A DNA stretch of 64,000 nt from Streptomyces daqingensis (GTDB lineage Bacteria > Actinomycetota > Actinomycetes > Streptomycetales > Streptomycetaceae), in NCBI RefSeq assembly GCF_014645895.1, contig NZ_BMMP01000012.1:62001-126000 (forward strand), given 5' to 3'. The notes under the pieces were generated by a model. That model was not told the DNA's origin, ran no database searches, and was given only the letters and a program-made list of their open reading frames with translations. Shown here in pieces: positions 61,021 to 64,000 of the stretch. Within the stretch, counting starts at the first letter, position 1; every line of letters begins with the position of its first letter. A program made the position numbers and the translations under genes.

Positions 61021-61785
61021 GTGCTTGTTTACCCGTCCGGCGTCGATGTGTCCGCCTCGACCCTGCGTTACCTCTCCGTCCGCCTTCGGGCTCGGCGACG
61101 AGAAATGCGAACCCGATGGCGTCGGCTTCCCGCCGGACGACAGGCGTTGCTGGTACTGGCTCATCTGCGGTGCGGCCACACCTATGCCCAACTCGCGCGG
61201 GGTTCGGCGTGGGCGCCACCACCGCCTACCGGTACATCGCCGAAGCGGTCGAGGCCCTGGCCTCGCACCGACTCTCGCCGAAGCGGTGAAGACCGCCTCC
61301 ACCAAGGCATTCGTGATCCTGGACGGCACGCTGCTGCCCATCGACCGCGCCGCCGCCGACCGACCCTTCTTCTCTGGGAAACACAAGAAGCACGGCATGA
61401 ACGTGCAGGTCATCACCGATGCGAAAGGACGGCTGCTGTGGGCGTCGCCGGCGCTGCCCGGGGCGGTCCACGACATCAGGGCCGCACGCACCCACGGCAT
61501 CATCGACGCCCTGACCGGTACCGGTGTGAAGTGCTGGGCAGACAAGGGCTACCGCGGTGCCGACGGCACCATACGCCTGCCGTATTGGGGAGTTGGGAGA
61601 CGCTGTCCGCAGGTCAGCAAGCCGTCAACCGCTCGCACGCGAAGATCCGCGCGCTCGTCGAGCAGGCCATGGCCACCCTCAAGACTTGGCGGCTCCTGCG
61701 CAAACTGCGATGCTCCACCACCCACATCACCAGCCTCGTCCAAGCTGTCCTCACCCTGCACCTGACCTGCTCAAAGTCAAGATGA
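61021..61785 (+). pseudogene. IS5-family transposase, frameshifted
   Basis: An intact protein would begin near GTG 61021 ('VLVYPSGVDVSASTLRYLS'). Homology moves between frames: 'HTYAQLARG' then a shift at about 61205 into 'FGVGATTAYRYIAEAVEALA', a shift near 61262 into 'TLAEAVKTASTKAFVILDG', and a shift near 61590 into 'SAGQQAVNRSHAKIRALVEQ'. DDE residues are still recognisable: D in 'VILDGTLLPIDR', D in 'GAVHDIRAARTHG', E in 'VEQAMATLK'. With at least three frameshifts it is inactive. Terminal inverted repeats could not be defined. Confidence 0.85.
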
Positions 61786-61830
61786 AAACAGCTCACTGGC
61801 TCCCTGTTTGGCTCCCCCGCCTGCGACAAG
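61777..61830 (-). pseudogene. Possible second integrase tail
   Basis: Minus-strand reading 'LVAGGGAKQGASELFSS' then TGA at 61777-61779, 75 bases from the tRNA terminator. The GGGAGCCAA...GGGAGCCA pattern matches that of the left remnant. It suggests two successive integrations, or one integrase cut by the insertion sequence. Low confidence because it is short. Confidence 0.35.
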
Positions 61831-61834
61831 CACT

Positions 61835-61873
61835 CGAAGGGCCGTTCCGCGCTGCTGCGTGAACGGCCCTTCG
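61835..61873 (-). terminator. tRNA-Val terminator hairpin
   Basis: CGAAGGGCCGTTC (61835-61847) pairs with GAACGGCCCTTCG (61861-61873), 13 bp, 13-base loop, 30 bases downstream of the tRNA on the minus strand. Confidence 0.75.
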
Positions 61874-61900
61874 GCTGCTGGTCAGAGGGAGTATCTACCC

Positions 61901-61933
61901 GGTGGGCACAACTGGGATCGAACCAGTGACATC
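61901..61933. repeat. Right attachment site (attR) within tRNA-Val
   Basis: Identical over 33 bases to 59625-59657. It covers the T-arm, acceptor 3' strand and CC end of tRNA-Val, so the tRNA stays intact. Confidence 0.9.
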
Positions 61934-61974
61934 TTGCTTGTAAGGCAAGCGCTCTACCGCTGAGCTATGCGCCC
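61903..61974 (-). tRNA. tRNA-Val (anticodon TAC)
   Basis: 72 bases. Acceptor stem GGGCGCA/TGTGCCC (one G-T pair), D arm GCTC...GAGC, anticodon stem CTTGC/GCAAG with loop CTTACAA giving TAC, and T arm ACTGG-TTCGATC-CCAGT. Minus-strand 3' end is followed by CC. It is the target of the element to its left. Confidence 0.95.
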
Positions 61975-62200
61975 GTGAGGATCGAGGCCACAGACTACCC
62001 TGTCCCGCCCCACGGGGTACAAACCGCGACCGCCGCCCGGGCGGCCGCATCGGGGCCTCCCCGGCACCCGCGCGCCGGGGAGGCCCCGCCTGAGTCCCGT
62101 CCCGGCGATCGTGAACGATCCGGCCCGTGTGTTCGTTGGCACGTAGTGGGAGAATGGCCTGTGATCCACTGGTGCGCATGGGGATACGGGGAGAGGTTCG

Positions 62201-63466
62201 GTGGCGGCTATGAGCGGCGGCGGCACACGCCGTTGGGGCTGGGGCAGTGGCCGTACCGAGGATCAGCGAGCCGGAGCGCAGGAGGCCAAGGATGCGGCTG
62301 CGGCCGCCTTCTACGAGCTGGACACCGCCCAGCGTGACCTGCGGATCTCGATAGAGACCGTCGCCGCCGTCGACGACTCCCCTGCCGCCCGCAAGGCCGT
62401 CTCCGACTTCCAGCAGTTCGGGGCGCGTATCGACCAGGTCAGCCACGAATACATCACGGCGGTCGACGCCCACGACCTGGACCGTGACGACCTGGACGCC
62501 TCCACCGCCGCCCGCGCCCGGGCCGAGCTGGACAGGACGCGGCAGGACCTGGAGCGCGTCAAGGGCGAGCTGGAGCGGTTCGGGCAGAGTCTGGGGCCGC
62601 TGCTGTCGAAGGCGGAGACGCAGCTGGCGCGCCTGGCGCCCGCTGTCGAGCGGGCCCGGCAGGGGCTGCTCGCGGCGTCGAACGCGCTGGACGCCGTACG
62701 CGACGCGGGGCTGAAGGCCGACGGCCTGGCCGCGCGGCTCGCGGCGCTCTCCCCGGAGCTGACGAAGCTCAACGAGGGCGCCGGCCGGCACGGAGTCCAG
62801 GACACCCTGCACAGGGCGGACCGCGTGGTGCGCGAAGCGGAGGCCGTGCGCGAGGAGGCGCAGCGGCTGCCCGAGCGGGTGAAGGAGATCGACAAGCGGC
62901 TCGCCTCGCTGCGGACCCGTACCCAGGCGCTGCACACGCGGGCGGGCCAGGTCGAGCCGGTCCTCAGCGAGCTGCGGAGGCGTTTCAGCGCCTCGTGCTG
63001 GCAGGACCTGCAGCAGGTGCCGGAGCAGGCCGCGCGTTCGGTGCGGCAGGCGGAGGAGAAGCTGGCCGAGGGGCGCAGGGCACGGGACGACCAGCGCTGG
63101 GCGGACGCCACGGCGCAGTTGTCGACGGTGCGCGCGCTGCTCAACACGGCGGACGAGGGGATCAAGGCCGCCGGGGACAGGCTGCAGCGGCTCAACGAGG
63201 TCTCCTTCGACCAGACGAAGGAAGTGGAGCGGACGCGGTTCGCGATCCGTGACGCGCAGCGGCTGGCGATGGCGGGTCGCAGCACGCCCGATCCGGGGCA
63301 CGCGGGGCCGCTGGACGACGCCGTGGCGCGGGTGGACCGCGCCGTCGCGTCGCTGTCGGGCCGTCACCCGGACTACTGGCATCTGCTCACCGAGCTCGAC
63401 GCGGTGAAGGAGACGGTGCAGCAGGTCGTCGAGAAGATCCGCGAGGACCGGGCCGCCGGACGGTGA
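62201..63466 (+). CDS. Coiled-coil protein, function unknown
   Basis: 421 residues; GTG 62201 with GAGAGG upstream is preferred, ATG 62210 is possible. After a Gly/Trp/Arg-rich start it is nearly all helix: heptad-rich from about 30 to 320 ('ELDRTRQDLERVKGELERFG', 'AEAVREEAQRLPERVKEIDK', 'AARSVRQAEEKLAEGRRARD'). No membrane helix or signal. Reminiscent of actinomycete cytoskeletal or PspA-like coiled-coil proteins, but I do not recognise a named family. Followed 113 bases later by an FmdB-type zinc-ribbon gene. Confidence 0.82.
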   Translation: MAAMSGGGTRRWGWGSGRTEDQRAGAQEAKDAAAAAFYELDTAQRDLRISIETVAAVDDSPAARKAVSDFQQFGARIDQVSHEYITAVDAHDLDRDDLDASTAARARAELDRTRQDLERVKGELERFGQSLGPLLSKAETQLARLAPAVERARQGLLAASNALDAVRDAGLKADGLAARLAALSPELTKLNEGAGRHGVQDTLHRADRVVREAEAVREEAQRLPERVKEIDKRLASLRTRTQALHTRAGQVEPVLSELRRRFSASCWQDLQQVPEQAARSVRQAEEKLAEGRRARDDQRWADATAQLSTVRALLNTADEGIKAAGDRLQRLNEVSFDQTKEVERTRFAIRDAQRLAMAGRSTPDPGHAGPLDDAVARVDRAVASLSGRHPDYWHLLTELDAVKETVQQVVEKIREDRAAGR

Positions 63467-63579
63467 ACCGTCCTGCCGCACCGACGGGGGTGCGGCCCGC
63501 GCGGGGACCGGTCCCGGGCGGCGTGGGAACGCTCCGTACGGCCGCGCGGGCCGTTCCGGCCGCCGGATACCATTCCGCC

Positions 63580-63801
63580 ATGCCTCGTTACGAGTACCGC
63601 TGCCGCCAGTGCGACACGCAGTTCGAACTGAGCCGCCCGATGGCGGAGTCCGGTGCGCCCGCGAGCTGCCCGGACGGGCACGAGGACACCGTGAAGCTGC
63701 TCTCGACCGTCGCGGTCGGCGGCTCGACGTCCGCACCCGCCGCGAGCGCGGCGCCGGCGGGCGGCGGAGGCGGGTGCTGCGGCGGCGGCTGCTGCGGCTG
63801 A
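63580..63801 (+). CDS. FmdB-family zinc-ribbon protein with Gly-Cys tail
   Basis: 73 residues. 'PRYEYRCRQCDTQFELSRPM' is the FmdB/CxxC regulatory-domain start; the second Cys/His set is 'ASCPDGHEDTVK'. The tail ends GGGGGCCGGGCCG, four Cys in Gly, which is unusual but seen in some actinomycete members. Probably binds zinc; may act in transcription or as a small metal-handling protein. Confidence 0.88.
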   Translation: MPRYEYRCRQCDTQFELSRPMAESGAPASCPDGHEDTVKLLSTVAVGGSTSAPAASAAPAGGGGGCCGGGCCG

Positions 63802-63853
63802 CCGAGAGCGCCCCGCGGCGGCTGACCACGGTCGTAGCCGCGTGCGCTGCGCC

Positions 63854-63893
63854 TTACGTGGTTTCCGGGCTTACGTGGGCCCGGGTTTACGTG
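63854..63893. repeat. Three CACGTAA direct repeats at the 3' end of the last gene
   Basis: On the minus strand CACGTAA occurs three times at about 17-base steps, between CCCGG words. The first contains the stop codon of the partial gene at 63887. It may reflect local duplication. Confidence 0.6.
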
Positions 63894-64000
63894 CTCTGGC
63901 CGTGTACCCAGTGCGCGGGTCTGCCGAGCCGTTCGGGAATCCTGGTGGAACCGTCGCCCCTGGCCGAGTCGAGCTGCGGCTGCGTGAGGAAGAGGCTCCC
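63887..64000 (-). CDS. C-terminal end of an unidentified protein (cut by window edge)
   Basis: Only the last 37 codons are in view, ending at TAA 63887-63889: 'SLFLTQPQLDSARGDGSTR' then 'IPERLGRPAHWVHGQST'. The frame is open to the edge, codon use has G/C in third positions, and the tail is not repetitive, so a gene is likely. I do not recognise the family from this part. Confidence 0.5.
   Translation of the reverse strand, partial: GSLFLTQPQLDSARGDGSTRIPERLGRPAHWVHGQST

Noticed and set aside
61021..61785. Active transposase made by programmed frameshift
   Set aside because: At least three shifts in both directions without slippery sites are needed, which fits decay and not programmed frameshifting.
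61895..63829. Long minus-strand open frame opposite the coiled-coil gene
   Set aside because: It is the high-GC mirror of the coiled-coil gene and even crosses the tRNA. The plus-strand gene has a ribosome site, heptad repeats and normal codon use.

Overview
The window is very GC-rich, genes start often with GTG, many neighbours overlap by four bases (GTGA/ATGA), and the gene set (MbtH, PP2C phosphatases, the RNase HI/CobC fusion, C4-type zinc ribbon, Nif3, FmdB-type protein) is that of a Streptomyces or close relative chromosome. All calls come from reading the sequence and from recalled family knowledge; no database was searched.

Layout. 1-6752: edge of a natural-product cluster on the minus strand: a KASIII-like protein, a stand-alone acyl carrier protein, an acyl-CoA dehydrogenase, an FkbH-type glyceryl transferase, a stand-alone adenylation-thiolation NRPS protein, and the first 123 codons of a PKS ketosynthase that runs off the left edge; an MbtH gene sits behind a 22-bp perfect hairpin. 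7065-13112: two SpoIIE/PP2C phosphatases, YaaA, KDPG aldolase and an MHS-family transporter. 13113-19287: the conserved RNase HI/CobC - zinc ribbon - Nif3 operon (the zinc-ribbon gene seems to start with CTG), a large hypothetical protein and a MaoC hydratase. 19697-25981: DHA2 efflux pump, a cytochrome b / molybdopterin oxidoreductase pair, a methyltransferase, a secreted amidase and a membrane protein. 26009-29498: a 46-bp perfect palindrome and a glycosyltransferase - methyltransferase - alpha/alpha-toroid operon. 29872-33757: MBL-fold hydrolase and the 5-oxoprolinase genes pxpABC divergent from a GntR regulator, with a matching operator.

34862-41845 is the most interesting region: a cobalamin riboswitch controls a five-gene, fully overlapping operon. 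It encodes two secreted, C-terminally anchored proteins (an alpha/alpha-barrel repeat protein and a small protein with a DUF4430-like segment), then the T, A-A and S parts of an ECF vitamin transporter. Together the two surface proteins look like a split version of animal transcobalamin/intrinsic factor feeding a B12 importer. The next overlapping gene is an MhuD/IsdG-type haem-degrading monooxygenase with Asn7, Trp66 and His75 all present.

42068-53943: HAD phosphatase, a zinc-ribbon/TM/peptidoglycan-binding protein, a duplicated-domain lipoprotein, a TMEM165/GDT1-type manganese exporter under a yybP-ykoY riboswitch, a secreted HNH nuclease, a 400-bp array of about a dozen GAGC-NNN-GCTC palindromes, PhoD phosphatase, a DedA-type protein, an acetyltransferase, a GH18 protein and a secreted protein. 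54245-59435: a 960-residue membrane receptor with a type-1 periplasmic-binding fold, and a TetR/oxidoreductase pair.

59560-61974: a decayed element in the 3' end of tRNA-Val(TAC). The tRNA end plus its terminator hairpin is duplicated 2.3 kb away. Between the copies lie integrase tails, a lower-GC DUF4352 gene and a frameshifted IS5-family transposase. 62201-64000 returns to core genes.
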